This document shows, piece after piece, positions 43,709 through 52,423 of a DNA stretch of 64,000 nt. The position numbers and the translations under genes are program-made. Position 1 is the stretch's first letter, and every line of letters begins with the position of its first letter. This DNA is from Nocardioides exalbidus (lineage in GTDB: Bacteria; Actinomycetota; Actinomycetes; Propionibacteriales; Nocardioidaceae): assembly GCF_900105585.1 (NCBI RefSeq), contig NZ_FNRT01000002.1, positions 2,852,001 to 2,916,000 of the forward strand, given 5' to 3'. The notes below the pieces were generated by a model. That model did not search any database and had not been told where the DNA came from. It saw nothing but the letters and a program-made list of their open reading frames with translations.

Positions 43709-43715
43709 GTTCACA
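43709..43715 (+). promoter_or_regulatory. GTTCACA motif downstream of the tautomerase promoter
   Basis: A second copy of the word in this intergenic region, between the tautomerase -10 and its start. Confidence 0.3.
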
Positions 43716-43744
43716 CGTGGGACTTCATTTCAGTGACGTGAATC

Positions 43745-43773
43745 ACGGTAGTGGCAGTTCACATCCTTGACAA
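43745..43773 (-). promoter_or_regulatory. Tautomerase promoter with internal GCAGTTCACAT
   Basis: On the minus strand TTGTCA (43768-43773) and TACCGT (43745-43750) are 17 nt apart. The spacer contains the word GCAGTTCACAT (read on plus, 43754-43764), identical over 11 nt to the kdu control region. A protein bound here would block polymerase. Confidence 0.5.
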
Positions 43774-43827
43774 CAGTTCCACAGGCTGGTTGTGTGAGCA
43801 CGGTCACCCCAGCACCCAGGAGACCCC

Positions 43828-44451
43828 ATGACCCGCACCCGCGCGACGCTGCGTGCGCTCGCGCCGGGACTCCTCGCCGGAGCCGTGCTGCTGCTCACCG
43901 GTGGCGCCGCCTCCGCCCACGTCACCATCACCTCCACGACCACCGAGGCCGGTGCGACGGCCGTGGTCCGGCTCGAGGTGCCGCACGGGTGTGCGGGTTC
44001 GGCGACGACCGCGCTCGCGGTCCGGATGCCGCCCGGCGTCGGCGAGCTCACCGCCGAGAGCACCGAGCGCTGGGCAGCGGAGCCGGCGGGGGAGTCGATC
44101 ACCTTCACCACGGACGACCCGCTCCCCGACGCCCTGCGCGACGAGGTCGCCTTCTCCGTGCGGCTGCCCGACGAGCCGGGTGCCGAGCTCGTCTTCCCGA
44201 TCGTGCAGCGCTGCGAGCAGGGCGAGTCGGCGTGGACCGAGGTCGCCGAGGACGCCGCCAGCCGTGAGGACCTCGACATGCCGGCGCCCGTGATCGTGGT
44301 GACCGCGTCCGACGGGTCCACCGGCGCGACCGGCGCCGCTGTCGCCGGACCGGGTGACGGGCGGCTGATGACCTACGGCGCCGCCGGCGTCCTCGCGGCC
44401 GGCTGCGTGGCCAGCGGTGCCGTCCTCGTGATGCGTCGTCGGCGCGCATGA
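43828..44451 (+). CDS. YcnI/DUF1775-family copper-binding exported protein
   Basis: A 207-residue exported protein with a signal peptide (about 1-30), a DUF1775 domain that starts with the likely copper-binding His after cleavage (SAHVTIT), and a C-terminal membrane anchor. In Bacillus, YcnI sits with the copper importer YcnJ. Here it overlaps a CopC/CopD fusion by 4 nt, the same pairing. It probably handles copper outside the membrane. Confidence 0.9.
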   Translation: MTRTRATLRALAPGLLAGAVLLLTGGAASAHVTITSTTTEAGATAVVRLEVPHGCAGSATTALAVRMPPGVGELTAESTERWAAEPAGESITFTTDDPLPDALRDEVAFSVRLPDEPGAELVFPIVQRCEQGESAWTEVAEDAASREDLDMPAPVIVVTASDGSTGATGAAVAGPGDGRLMTYGAAGVLAAGCVASGAVLVMRRRRA

Positions 44452-46145
44452 CAGACCCCCACCCGCGACGCCCGCGCCGGCGTCTGCCGCACCACGTCGT
44501 CGTACGCCTGCTCGCCGCCCTGCTCGTGCCGCTGGCGTCCTTCCTCGTGCTGGGGACGGCGGCTCCCGCGTCGGCGCACGCGACGCTGGTCAGCACCGAC
44601 CCCGCCGAGGGTGCGGTCCTCGACGCGGCGCCCGACCAGGTGACGTTCACGTTCAACGAGGCCGTGATCGGCGTGCCCACCGGGATCCAGGTCTTCGACG
44701 CCACCGGCGAGGTGGTGGCCTCGAAGGCCACGGTGCGGGAGGCCGAGCTCGTCGTCGAGCTCGAGGACGAGGTCGGCGAGGGCACCCTCGTGGTCGTCTG
44801 GCGCCTGGTGTCCGCGGACGGGCACCCGATCGGCGGCTCCCTGACGTTCTCGGTCGGTGAGCCGAGCGCCACGGTCGCGGTGCCCGAGACCAGCGCGGAC
44901 GCCGGCACCGACGCACCGTTCGTGCTCAGCCTCGTCAGGTGGCTGGGCTACCTCGGGCTGCTCGCTGCCGCAGGCCTGGCCGCGTTCTACGTCCTCCTCC
45001 TGCCCCGGGACGCCCCCGAGGCCGGTCGGCACAGGCTGCGGGCCGTGGCTCGCGGTGGTGCGCTCGTGGCGATCGTCGCCTTCTGGGTCGCCGTGCCCCT
45101 CGTCGCGCTCTACCAGCTCGGGCTGCCCACCTCCGCGCTCGGCGACGGGTCGACCTGGGCGACCCTCTCGACCTGGGAGTACGCCGTCCCGGCCGCCGTC
45201 GCGGTCGGCCTCGCCCTCGCGGTCGGCGTCCTGCCCGCCGGGGCGCCGGACCGGGCGCGTGCCGGCCTGGCGCTCGTGGGCTGTGCGGTGGCGCTGGCCG
45301 CTCCGTCCATGACCGGGCACACGCGGGCCACGACGCCCGAGGCGCTCGTGATCGCCGTCGACGTGCTCCACCTCGTCGCGGGCGCGACCTGGCTGGGCGG
45401 GCTCCTGGCGATCGGGCTCGTCCTGCGCGACCTCACCGGCCGCGACGACTCCGGGGCGGTCGTGCTGGCGCGCTTCTCCACGTGGGCCTCGGCGCTCCTG
45501 GCGCTCCTGGTCATCACCGGGACCTTCATGGCGTGGCGGGTGGCCGGCTCGTGGGACGCCCTGCTGGAGACCGGCTACGGCAGCTTCCTCCTGGTCAAGG
45601 TGCTCATCGTGCTGGTGGCGATCGTGATCGCCGCCTGGAACCGCTTCGCGCTGCTGCCCAACCTGCAGGCCGCGTCGGGCGAGGACCGGGTCGGTGCCGC
45701 GTCGGTCCTGGTGCGGACGACGGTCGCCGAGGCCGGCGTGCTGGTCGCAGTCCTGCTGGTCACCGGCTTCCTGGTGGACCGGAGCCCCGAGCCGGACGTC
45801 GTCGTCACCTCACCGTCCGCGCAGGGCCAGAGCGGCGACCAGTCGGTGGAGCTCGACGCCATCACGGCCGACCTCACCCTCGACCCCCTCGCGGTCGGTC
45901 CGACGACCATCACGATCACCCTGACCGACGACGCGGGCCGGCCGACCGAGGGCTACGAGGCACCCCGCCTCAGCCTGTCGACGACCGACGTCGACCTCGG
46001 CGAGGTGACGCTCACCAACCAGGGCCCGGGCACCTACGCCGGTGACCTGGTCCTGCCGACCGGTGGGACCTGGGAGGTGCAGGTCTCGCTGCGCACGAGC
46101 GAGTTCGACAACCCGGTGAAGACCGTCCGCTTCGAGGTCCCCTAG
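44448..46145 (+). CDS. CopC-CopD fusion copper transport protein (YcnJ-like)
   Basis: A 565-residue protein. A signal peptide ends near residue 43 (PASAHATLVSTDPAEGAVLD), then a CopC domain whose His at the new N-terminus and later His residues bind copper, about eight membrane helices of CopD, and a C-terminal extracytoplasmic beta domain (about 460-565). This architecture matches YcnJ, implicated in copper uptake. The start overlaps ycnI as ATGA. The copper oxidase gene lies 0.5 kb upstream and may depend on it. Confidence 0.9.
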   Translation: MTDPHPRRPRRRLPHHVVVRLLAALLVPLASFLVLGTAAPASAHATLVSTDPAEGAVLDAAPDQVTFTFNEAVIGVPTGIQVFDATGEVVASKATVREAELVVELEDEVGEGTLVVVWRLVSADGHPIGGSLTFSVGEPSATVAVPETSADAGTDAPFVLSLVRWLGYLGLLAAAGLAAFYVLLLPRDAPEAGRHRLRAVARGGALVAIVAFWVAVPLVALYQLGLPTSALGDGSTWATLSTWEYAVPAAVAVGLALAVGVLPAGAPDRARAGLALVGCAVALAAPSMTGHTRATTPEALVIAVDVLHLVAGATWLGGLLAIGLVLRDLTGRDDSGAVVLARFSTWASALLALLVITGTFMAWRVAGSWDALLETGYGSFLLVKVLIVLVAIVIAAWNRFALLPNLQAASGEDRVGAASVLVRTTVAEAGVLVAVLLVTGFLVDRSPEPDVVVTSPSAQGQSGDQSVELDAITADLTLDPLAVGPTTITITLTDDAGRPTEGYEAPRLSLSTTDVDLGEVTLTNQGPGTYAGDLVLPTGGTWEVQVSLRTSEFDNPVKTVRFEVP

Positions 46146-46162
46146 CAGGGGAGCAGCGTCGC

Positions 46163-46315
46163 TCAGGGCGCCGGCGCGTCCTCGCGCAGCAGCCACCACG
46201 CGGCCAGCCAGGCAGCCGCACCCGCGACCAGCTCGACGTGCAGCTCGATGATCGCGAGCGTCACCATCGTGGTGAACGCGACCGAGCTGAACGCCTCGCC
46301 GAGCGGCCCGGTCAT
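46163..46315 (-). CDS. 50-residue membrane peptide co-translated with FAD/TPR fusion
   Basis: A 50-residue protein (MTGPLGEAFSSVAFTTMVTL, ending WWLLREDAPAP) with one long hydrophobic stretch, residues 9-43, probably one or two membrane passes. Its ATG overlaps the stop of the FAD-oxidoreductase/TPR gene as ATGA, which supports real translation. No known family is recognised. Confidence 0.65.
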   Translation of the reverse strand: MTGPLGEAFSSVAFTTMVTLAIIELHVELVAGAAAWLAAWWLLREDAPAP

Positions 46316-48975
46316 GACCGGGTCAGCGTCCCGGCCACCGCCGCCCGACGCCGCGCGTCGAGGGCGGAGGAGCGACGGCTGAGGCGCTCGTCGAGGACCG
46401 CGGCTGCCTCGGCGTTGCGGCCGGCCATCGCGAGGGCGTGCACGAGCGTGTCCTCCACGACCTCGCGCTGGGCCTTGCTGCCGCCCAGCTGGGCCATCGT
46501 GCGGACCACGTCGGTCAGGGTCGCGGAGGCGGCGTTCCAGCGCTCCTCGACGACCTGCACGAGGCCACGGCACAGCGGTGCGACGACGTCGCGGAAGACG
46601 GCCTCCTGGCTGCGGGCGGACTGCTCGGCCAGCGCCGTGAGCGCCGAGGCGTCGCCGTCGGCGGCCAGCAGCACGGCGCCGTGCATGGCCGCGAACGGCG
46701 TGGACGGCGCGGTCAGCCACTCGGCGGGTGCCTGTTCGCGGACCTCGGCGACGGGCAGGTCCTCGGTCCACGCGCCGGTGACGCGCCCCCGCCACAGCAG
46801 GGCACCACTGTCGACGACGACCCGGCTGCCGCTCACCACCGACGGCGCGAGCTCGCGGCGCCAGCGACGGCGTACGGCCTCGACGTCGTCCTGCATCAGC
46901 TCGTGCAGCGCGGCGTGCCAGGAGAAGTGCGAGCGGTGGTTGGCCTCCGGGCCGCGGGTGCGGATCCACTCGTCGAGCCAGGCCAGCCCGGCGGTGTGGT
47001 CACCCGTCTCGTAGAAGACGTGGGCACGGGCGTGCACGGCGTGGCCCGAGGCCGGCTCGACGGAGAGGGCGTACGACGAGAGCTCCTCGGCCTCGGCCCA
47101 GCGCTCCTGGTCCTGGCGGACGAACGCGAGCTGGCCGGCGTACCACCAGTCGTCGCCGTAGGAGCGGCCGAGCGACTCGACCAGCTCGGCGGTCTGGGAC
47201 CCGCTGGTGAGCCCGCCGAAGGCCACGGTGGGCACGGCGACGCTGACGGCCAGCGCGTCGCGCGGGAAGAGCCGGACGTGGCGCAGGAGGGCGGCCGCGC
47301 CGGTGGCCTCGTCGGAGCGCAGCCGGGTGGTCACGGCGTCGAGGAACGAGCTCTCGCGGTCGTCGAGGTGGCGCTCGGAGGCGGCGCGGTGGGCGGCGCG
47401 CAGCGAGGCGGCCCAGTGGGTGTTCGCACCCCACTCGTGGCCGAGCAGCGCGAGGGCGGCGTGCGCCTGGACGAAGCCCTCGTCGGCGGCGACGGCCTCG
47501 GCGAGGCCCTCCTCGACGCCACCCTGGAGCCGGAGCAGCCGGCCGAGCGCGTCGTTGTAGCGGTCGGCGGCGTCGGCGCCGGCCGAGAGGGTGAGGCCGT
47601 AGGGATCGACCGGGCGGCGTCGGGACTCCCCGTGCATGGAGCGGCTCACGACGCGCGCGACGTCGTAGGCCTGCTCGCGGATCTCCGGCATCGCCGTGGA
47701 CTCCCACATGTTGCCCTTGCGCAGCGACCCCACCGCGAGGAACGGCACCGTGTCGGGGAGGGTGCCGAGGATGCGGCCGTCGTCGGAGGTGTCGATGCCG
47801 AGGCCGGCGGGGCCGGGACGGACGAGGCCCGTCTGCGCGAGGCGCGTGAGCAACGGGTCGGCGGCGATCGAGCCCACCGGGCCGGTGCAGTTCACGACGG
47901 CGGCGACGCGGAGCGTGGTGCCGTCGTCGAGGGTGACGTGCAGCGCGTGCGCGTCGGGGCGTACGTCGGCGAGGGTGCCGCGGTGGCGCTGCAGGCGCCC
48001 CCCGTCGGCGATCGCGTCGAAGCGGCGGGCGGTCGCGGGTGCCATCCGGTGGCGGTGGACGTCCCAGCGGCGGGCGTCCTCGCTGATGAAGCGGCGCTTG
48101 TCGGCCTCGGAGAGCCCGCGCCAGAGCTGTGCGGTGACCGGGCGCAGGCCGTCGATCGCGGCGCGCCAGTCGCCGGTGGACCCGACGGTCTCGTCCACGT
48201 GCGCGGCGAGCGAGGACCGCAGCGCGTCGAGGCCCTGCGTGCGCGTGATGCCGGGCGGCGGCGGTACCGGGGGAGTCGTGGGGAGCACGTGCGGCTGCGG
48301 CACCGCGTCGGTGCGCGAGACCACGTGGATCGTGCGGTCCGGCCGGTCGGCGCTGATCGCGAGGTCGACCATGGTCAGGCCGGAGCCGAGCATGAGGACG
48401 TCGCCGACCTCGGGGATGGGCTGCGTCCACGGGTCCGCCACGAGCCGGTCGTCGCCGGCCAGTGCGGCCGGCGCCCAGGCGGTGCCGGGGCGGTTGCTGG
48501 TGGCCAGCACGACGGCGCGCGCCTCGAGCCGCTCGCCGTCGGAGAGGTCGACGACGAAGCCGCTGCCCGACCCGGTGATGTCGACGACCTCGGCGCGGCG
48601 GCGTACGAGCCGGGCGTTGCCGGGGAACTCCGTGGCGGTGGTCAGCAGGCTCTCGACGTAGCGGCCGAAGACGGCGCGCGGTGCGAAGTCGTGGGGCTGG
48701 AACTTCGGGTCGTGGTGGTTGCGCAGCCAGCGCAGGAAGTGCTCCGGGTCGCGCGGGAAGGCGCTCATCCCGGAGGCGGGGACGTTGAGCAGGTGGCGCT
48801 CGTCGGTGGTGGAGTAGGCCTGCCCGCGACCGGTCGTCGGCGCCGGGTCGACGAGCTCGACGCGGAAGCGGGAGGAGAGCGCGGTCACCAGGTGGGTCGC
48901 GACCAGCGTGCCGCCGGCGCCCGCGCCGACCACCACGACCCGACAGTCACCCTCGTTCGTCCCCATCGGCGCCAT
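46312..48975 (-). CDS. FAD/NAD(P)-binding oxidoreductase fused to TTC38-like TPR domain
   Basis: An 887-residue fusion. Residues 1-455 are a FAD/NAD(P)-binding domain of the NAD_binding_9 type (VVVVGAGAGGTLVATHL; VLMLGSGLTMVDLA for the second Rossmann). Residues about 470-887 resemble TTC38-like tetratricopeptide proteins, with SYALSVEPASGHAVHARAHV and HFSWHAALHEL typical. I start at ATG 48975 with a GGAG site 7 nt away; ATG 48993 is possible. The C-terminal part may bind a partner or substrate. Function unknown; both halves are individually known, the fusion seems unusual. Confidence 0.82.
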   Translation of the reverse strand: MAPMGTNEGDCRVVVVGAGAGGTLVATHLVTALSSRFRVELVDPAPTTGRGQAYSTTDERHLLNVPASGMSAFPRDPEHFLRWLRNHHDPKFQPHDFAPRAVFGRYVESLLTTATEFPGNARLVRRRAEVVDITGSGSGFVVDLSDGERLEARAVVLATSNRPGTAWAPAALAGDDRLVADPWTQPIPEVGDVLMLGSGLTMVDLAISADRPDRTIHVVSRTDAVPQPHVLPTTPPVPPPPGITRTQGLDALRSSLAAHVDETVGSTGDWRAAIDGLRPVTAQLWRGLSEADKRRFISEDARRWDVHRHRMAPATARRFDAIADGGRLQRHRGTLADVRPDAHALHVTLDDGTTLRVAAVVNCTGPVGSIAADPLLTRLAQTGLVRPGPAGLGIDTSDDGRILGTLPDTVPFLAVGSLRKGNMWESTAMPEIREQAYDVARVVSRSMHGESRRRPVDPYGLTLSAGADAADRYNDALGRLLRLQGGVEEGLAEAVAADEGFVQAHAALALLGHEWGANTHWAASLRAAHRAASERHLDDRESSFLDAVTTRLRSDEATGAAALLRHVRLFPRDALAVSVAVPTVAFGGLTSGSQTAELVESLGRSYGDDWWYAGQLAFVRQDQERWAEAEELSSYALSVEPASGHAVHARAHVFYETGDHTAGLAWLDEWIRTRGPEANHRSHFSWHAALHELMQDDVEAVRRRWRRELAPSVVSGSRVVVDSGALLWRGRVTGAWTEDLPVAEVREQAPAEWLTAPSTPFAAMHGAVLLAADGDASALTALAEQSARSQEAVFRDVVAPLCRGLVQVVEERWNAASATLTDVVRTMAQLGGSKAQREVVEDTLVHALAMAGRNAEAAAVLDERLSRRSSALDARRRAAVAGTLTRS

Positions 48976-48992
48976 GTCCCCACTCCGTCCCA

Positions 48993-49017
48993 TTAGTGCA
49001 GTGAATTACGCGACTAA
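48993..49017. promoter_or_regulatory. Imperfect dyad upstream of the FAD/TPR gene
   Basis: TTAGT and ACTAA flank a 15-nt centre in an A/T-rich patch at the 5' end of the fusion gene. It may be a repressor site or part of the promoter. No cognate regulator is adjacent. Confidence 0.25.
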
Positions 49018-49061
49018 AGGTAGCAAGGCGGGCGGCCACGGGGCGAGTCGGCGCGCGGGGC

Positions 49062-49664
49062 TCAGGCGTCGCGTCGCATGATCACGCGCGGGAAGCCGGC
49101 CGAGGTGGCCTCGGTCCGCATCGCCAGCGCGAAACCGGCGGCCTCGAAGACCGCGCGGGTGCCGACGTAGGCCATCGTCAGGTCGACCTTCTCGCCGCGG
49201 TTGTCGACCGGGTAGCCCTCGACGACCGGGGCGCCGCGCTGGACGGCGTAGGCCACCGCTCCCTCGAGCAGCACGTGCGAGATGCCGCGCCCGCGGTGCC
49301 CGGGGCGGACCCGGATGCACCAGACCGACCACGCGTCCTGGTCGTCGACGTGCGGGATCTTCGTGGACCGGGCGAACGGCAGCTCGGCGCGCGAGGCGAC
49401 GGCCGCCCAGCCGACGACCTCGTCGCCGTCGTAGGCCAGCACGCCCGGCTTGGTGCGCTTGCGGGTCAGGGCCTCGACGAAGTCGGCGCGCTCCGCGCCG
49501 GCCAGCTCCCGGTTGAGCGACGCCGGGACCCGGTGGCTCAGGCACCAGCACACGCTGGACGTCGGGTTCTTCGGGCCGACCATCGTGCGGACGTCGCCGA
49601 AGCGGGCGTGGGTGGCCGGGAAGACCCGGAAGTCGTCGGTCGTCGCGAGCGCCGTCGTCGCCAT
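49062..49664 (-). CDS. GNAT-family N-acetyltransferase
   Basis: A 200-residue GNAT protein. The acetyl-CoA loop is RPGHRGRGISHVLLEGAV. The N-terminal part contains SSVCWCLSHR, often seen in a group of GNAT proteins with unknown substrates. ATG 49664 is preferred because TAGCGT lies 7 nt upstream (leaderless geometry). It is divergent from the racemase. Confidence 0.87.
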   Translation of the reverse strand: MATTALATTDDFRVFPATHARFGDVRTMVGPKNPTSSVCWCLSHRVPASLNRELAGAERADFVEALTRKRTKPGVLAYDGDEVVGWAAVASRAELPFARSTKIPHVDDQDAWSVWCIRVRPGHRGRGISHVLLEGAVAYAVQRGAPVVEGYPVDNRGEKVDLTMAYVGTRAVFEAAGFALAMRTEATSAGFPRVIMRRDA

Positions 49665-49707
49665 GGCGCCCACGCTAGACCCCGTGGGGACCCTGTTGGA
49701 TGGAGGC

Positions 49708-50409
49708 ATGAGCCACGCGATGCGCACGATCGGCCTGCTCGGCGGGATGAGCTGGGAGAGCTCGGCGCTCTACTACCAGGTCGTCAACGAGGCGGTCCGT
49801 GAGCGGCTCGGGGGTTACCACTCCGCGCGCGTGCTGATGGCGTCGGTCGACTTCGCGGAGGTCGAGGCGATGCAGTCGGCGGGCGACTGGGACGCCGCGG
49901 GCGCGATGCTCGCCGCCGAGGCGGCGGCGCTCGAGGCGGCCGGTGCCGACTGCCTCGTGCTCTGCACCAACACGATGCACAAGGTCGCGGGCGCCATCGA
50001 GGCGGCGACGTCCGTGCCGCTGATCCACATCGTCGACGTGACGGCGGCGGCGATCCGGTCGGCCGGTCCCTCGCAGGTGGCGCTCCTCGGCACCCGCTTC
50101 ACCATGGAGCAGCCTTTCGTCCGCGAGCGCCTCGAGTCCCACGGCCTGTCCGTCCTCGTCCCTGCCGGCGACGACCTCGAGCTGGTGCACCGGGTGATCT
50201 ACGACGAGCTGGTCCACGGTGTCGTGCGCGAGGAGTCCCGGGAGCAGTACGTCGACGTGGTGCGGCGGCTGGCCGCCCGCGGCGCCGAGGGGGTCGTCCT
50301 CGGCTGCACGGAGATCGAGCTGCTGATCGGCGCCGACGACGTCGAGGTGCCGGTCTTCGCGACGACGCGGCTGCACGCGCTGGCGGCGGTGGACTTCGCG
50401 CTCGGGTGA
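49708..50409 (+). CDS. Aspartate/glutamate racemase family protein (YgeA-like)
   Basis: A 233-residue racemase with both catalytic Cys: LCTNTMH (first) and LGCTEIELL (second). The start IGLLGGMSWESSALYY is typical of YgeA-like broad-specificity amino-acid racemases. ATG 49708 is used; GGAGG is only 1 nt away, so ATG 49720 is an alternative. It ends at the second hairpin element. Confidence 0.9.
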   Translation: MSHAMRTIGLLGGMSWESSALYYQVVNEAVRERLGGYHSARVLMASVDFAEVEAMQSAGDWDAAGAMLAAEAAALEAAGADCLVLCTNTMHKVAGAIEAATSVPLIHIVDVTAAAIRSAGPSQVALLGTRFTMEQPFVRERLESHGLSVLVPAGDDLELVHRVIYDELVHGVVREESREQYVDVVRRLAARGAEGVVLGCTEIELLIGADDVEVPVFATTRLHALAAVDFALG

Positions 50410-50443
50410 TGGGCGTCGGGTCGGGGTGCCGGCCGGTGCAAGG

Positions 50444-50505
50444 ACACGTGTCCGAGAGACTGCCCTCGACGAGCCCCTTCGGGGGCGACATCGCAGACAC
50501 GTGTG
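50444..50505. repeat. Hairpin element, copy 2 (62-bp family)
   Basis: The same 62-nt layout as 24583-24644: ACACGTGTCCGAGAG, TGCCCTCGA, GGGGGCGAC and GACACGTGTG. Here the outer stem has a few mismatches. It lies between the convergent racemase and phosphotransferase genes. Confidence 0.75.
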
Positions 50506-50508
50506 GGC

Positions 50509-51360
50509 TCAGCTGACCAGCTGGTGCAGCCAGTCGTCGAGCCGCGCGAGCTGCCCGGGGTCGCCGAACATCGGCGCCCGACCGGGTGGCGGGAGGAAGC
50601 CGACGGCGTCCATCACCAGCCAGTACGGGTCGACCGGCTCCGGTGCGCGGTCGGCGTACAGCTCCAGGAAGCGGGTGGCGGGGTCCGGGCCGAACGCGAC
50701 GACCAGGTTGGTCGCGGCGTGCCCGGCGTCGAGCCAGGCAGGTCCCGTCGAGGTCTCGACCCAGTCGACGACACCGGTGATCGTGTCGTCGGTCCACAGC
50801 AGGTTGCGGTGGCTGAAGTCGCGGTGGAGGAAGGTCGGCTCGTGGTCCGGCGCAGGGCCGGCGAGCAGGTCGAAGGCGCGCCGCCAGGAGTCCGGGTGTC
50901 GCGTCCACGCCGGCACGACCCACTTGGCCTCCCATGCCCAGGTCTCGTAGGCGCGGAACGGCTCGTCCGGCGCGACCGCGTGGATGGTCGCGAGCATCTC
51001 CGCCATCGCCTCGAGCCGCGAGTCTCGGAGGGACTCACGGCCGAGTCCGGGCAGACGGGACATCAGGTGCGCGGCCACTCCGGTCGCCGCGCCACCCGCG
51101 TCGAGGGCGATGCTGCGGGGCGCCGGGACCGCGCTGCCGGCCAGGGCATGCTGCGCGTCCCGCTCGCGGGCGGTCAGAGCGGCGCCATGGGTGCGCCACG
51201 GCTCGTGGGTCATGAGTCGCAGCACCGTCTCCCGGCCGTCCTCGTGGGTCAGCGCGAGCATCGTCGAGGTCATCCCGCCCTCGAGCGGGTCCGCCGAGGC
51301 GACCGCGCTGCCGAGGCTCGCCCCCGCCCAGTCGAGGGCGGCCGTCCGGTCGTCGGTCAC
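50509..51360 (-). CDS. Aminoglycoside phosphotransferase (APH)-family kinase
   Basis: A 283-residue kinase of the APH/choline kinase fold, with the catalytic loop HRDFSHRNLLW and the metal Asp motif GVVDWVET. The family includes antibiotic and metabolite kinases; no neighbouring gene suggests a substrate, and I would not call it resistance. TAGCGT 7 nt before GTG 51360 suggests a leaderless transcript. Confidence 0.87.
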   Translation of the reverse strand: MTDDRTAALDWAGASLGSAVASADPLEGGMTSTMLALTHEDGRETVLRLMTHEPWRTHGAALTARERDAQHALAGSAVPAPRSIALDAGGAATGVAAHLMSRLPGLGRESLRDSRLEAMAEMLATIHAVAPDEPFRAYETWAWEAKWVVPAWTRHPDSWRRAFDLLAGPAPDHEPTFLHRDFSHRNLLWTDDTITGVVDWVETSTGPAWLDAGHAATNLVVAFGPDPATRFLELYADRAPEPVDPYWLVMDAVGFLPPPGRAPMFGDPGQLARLDDWLHQLVS

Positions 51361-51382
51361 CCGGGTGACGCTAGTGGAGGAC

Positions 51383-52423
51383 TCAGCCCTGGTCGGGCCA
51401 GAGCGAGTGGTAGGCGTTGATCGCCGGCTGGCCGCCGAGGTGGGCGTAGAGCACGTGCGAGTCGCGCGGGATGTCCCCGCCGGCGACGAGGTCGACGAGG
51501 CCCGCGAGCGACTTCCCCTCGTAGACCGGGTCGGTGATCATCGCCTCGAGCTGCGCGCCGAGCGCCATCGCCTCCATCGTCGAGTCGACCGGCACGCCGT
51601 AGAGGTCGCCCGCCCAGCCCTCGAGCACGGTGATCTCGTCGTCGCGCAGGTCGCGGCCGAGCTCGATCAGCTCAGCGGTGTGGCGGGCGATCCGGCCGAC
51701 CTGGTCGCGCGTCTTCTCCAGGGTCGCGCTGGCGTCGATGCCGAGCACGCGACGTCGTACGCCGGTGAGGTCCTCGAGCGCCGCGAAGCCGGCGATCATG
51801 CCGGCGTGCGTCGAGCCGGTGACGGTGCAGACCACGATCGTGTCGAAGGTGATGCCGAGCGCCTTCTCCTGCTCGGCGACCTCGAAGGCCCAGTTGGCGA
51901 AGCCGAGCCCGCCCAGCCGGTGCTCGCTCGCGCCGGCCGGGATGGCGTACGGCGTCCCGCCGGACTCCTCGACCTCGCGGAGCGCGTCCTTCCACGAGTC
52001 GCGGATGCCGATGTCGAAGCCGGCCGGATCGAGGCGCGAGTCGGCGCCCATCATCCGGCTGAGCAGGATGTTGCCGACCTGGGTGTTGGTCGGGTCGTCC
52101 CACGGCACCCACTTCTCCTGCACCAGGCGGCACTTGAGCCCGAGGTGCGCGGCGACCGCGGCGACCTGCCGGGTGTGGTTGGACTGGAAGCCGCCGATGG
52201 ACACGAGCGTGTCGGCGCCGCTGGCGAGCACGTCGGGGACGATGTACTCCAGCTTGCGGACCTTGTTGCCGCCGTAGGCCAGGCCGCTGCTGACGTCCTC
52301 GCGCTTGGCCCACACCTGCGCCCCGCCGCCCCGGGCGGCGAGGTGCTCGGTCAGCCGCTTGAGGTGCTGGACGGGGGAGGGGCCGAAGGTGAGCGGGTAG
52401 CGCTCGAACTGCTCGAGGATCAC
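51383..52423 (-). CDS. acdS: 1-aminocyclopropane-1-carboxylate deaminase
   Basis: A 346-residue PLP enzyme that converts ACC, the plant ethylene precursor, to 2-oxobutyrate and ammonia. [11 protein letters not shown], the PLP Lys in [10 protein letters not shown], Glu in DPVYEGKS and Leu in YAHLGG are present; the last two distinguish true ACC deaminase from D-cysteine desulfhydrase. GTG 52423 overlaps the GntR stop as GTGA. It suggests a soil or plant-associated lifestyle. Confidence 0.93.
   Translation of the reverse strand: MILEQFERYPLTFGPSPVQHLKRLTEHLAARGGGAQVWAKREDVSSGLAYGGNKVRKLEYIVPDVLASGADTLVSIGGFQSNHTRQVAAVAAHLGLKCRLVQEKWVPWDDPTNTQVGNILLSRMMGADSRLDPAGFDIGIRDSWKDALREVEESGGTPYAIPAGASEHRLGGLGFANWAFEVAEQEKALGITFDTIVVCTVTGSTHAGMIAGFAALEDLTGVRRRVLGIDASATLEKTRDQVGRIARHTAELIELGRDLRDDEITVLEGWAGDLYGVPVDSTMEAMALGAQLEAMITDPVYEGKSLAGLVDLVAGGDIPRDSHVLYAHLGGQPAINAYHSLWPDQG

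Noticed and set aside
50509..51360. Antibiotic-resistance kinase.
   Set aside because: It has the general APH fold only, with no resistance or mobile-element context; a metabolite kinase is just as likely.
51383..52423. D-cysteine desulfhydrase instead of ACC deaminase.
   Set aside because: The Glu in YEGKS and the Leu in YAHLGG match ACC deaminase.
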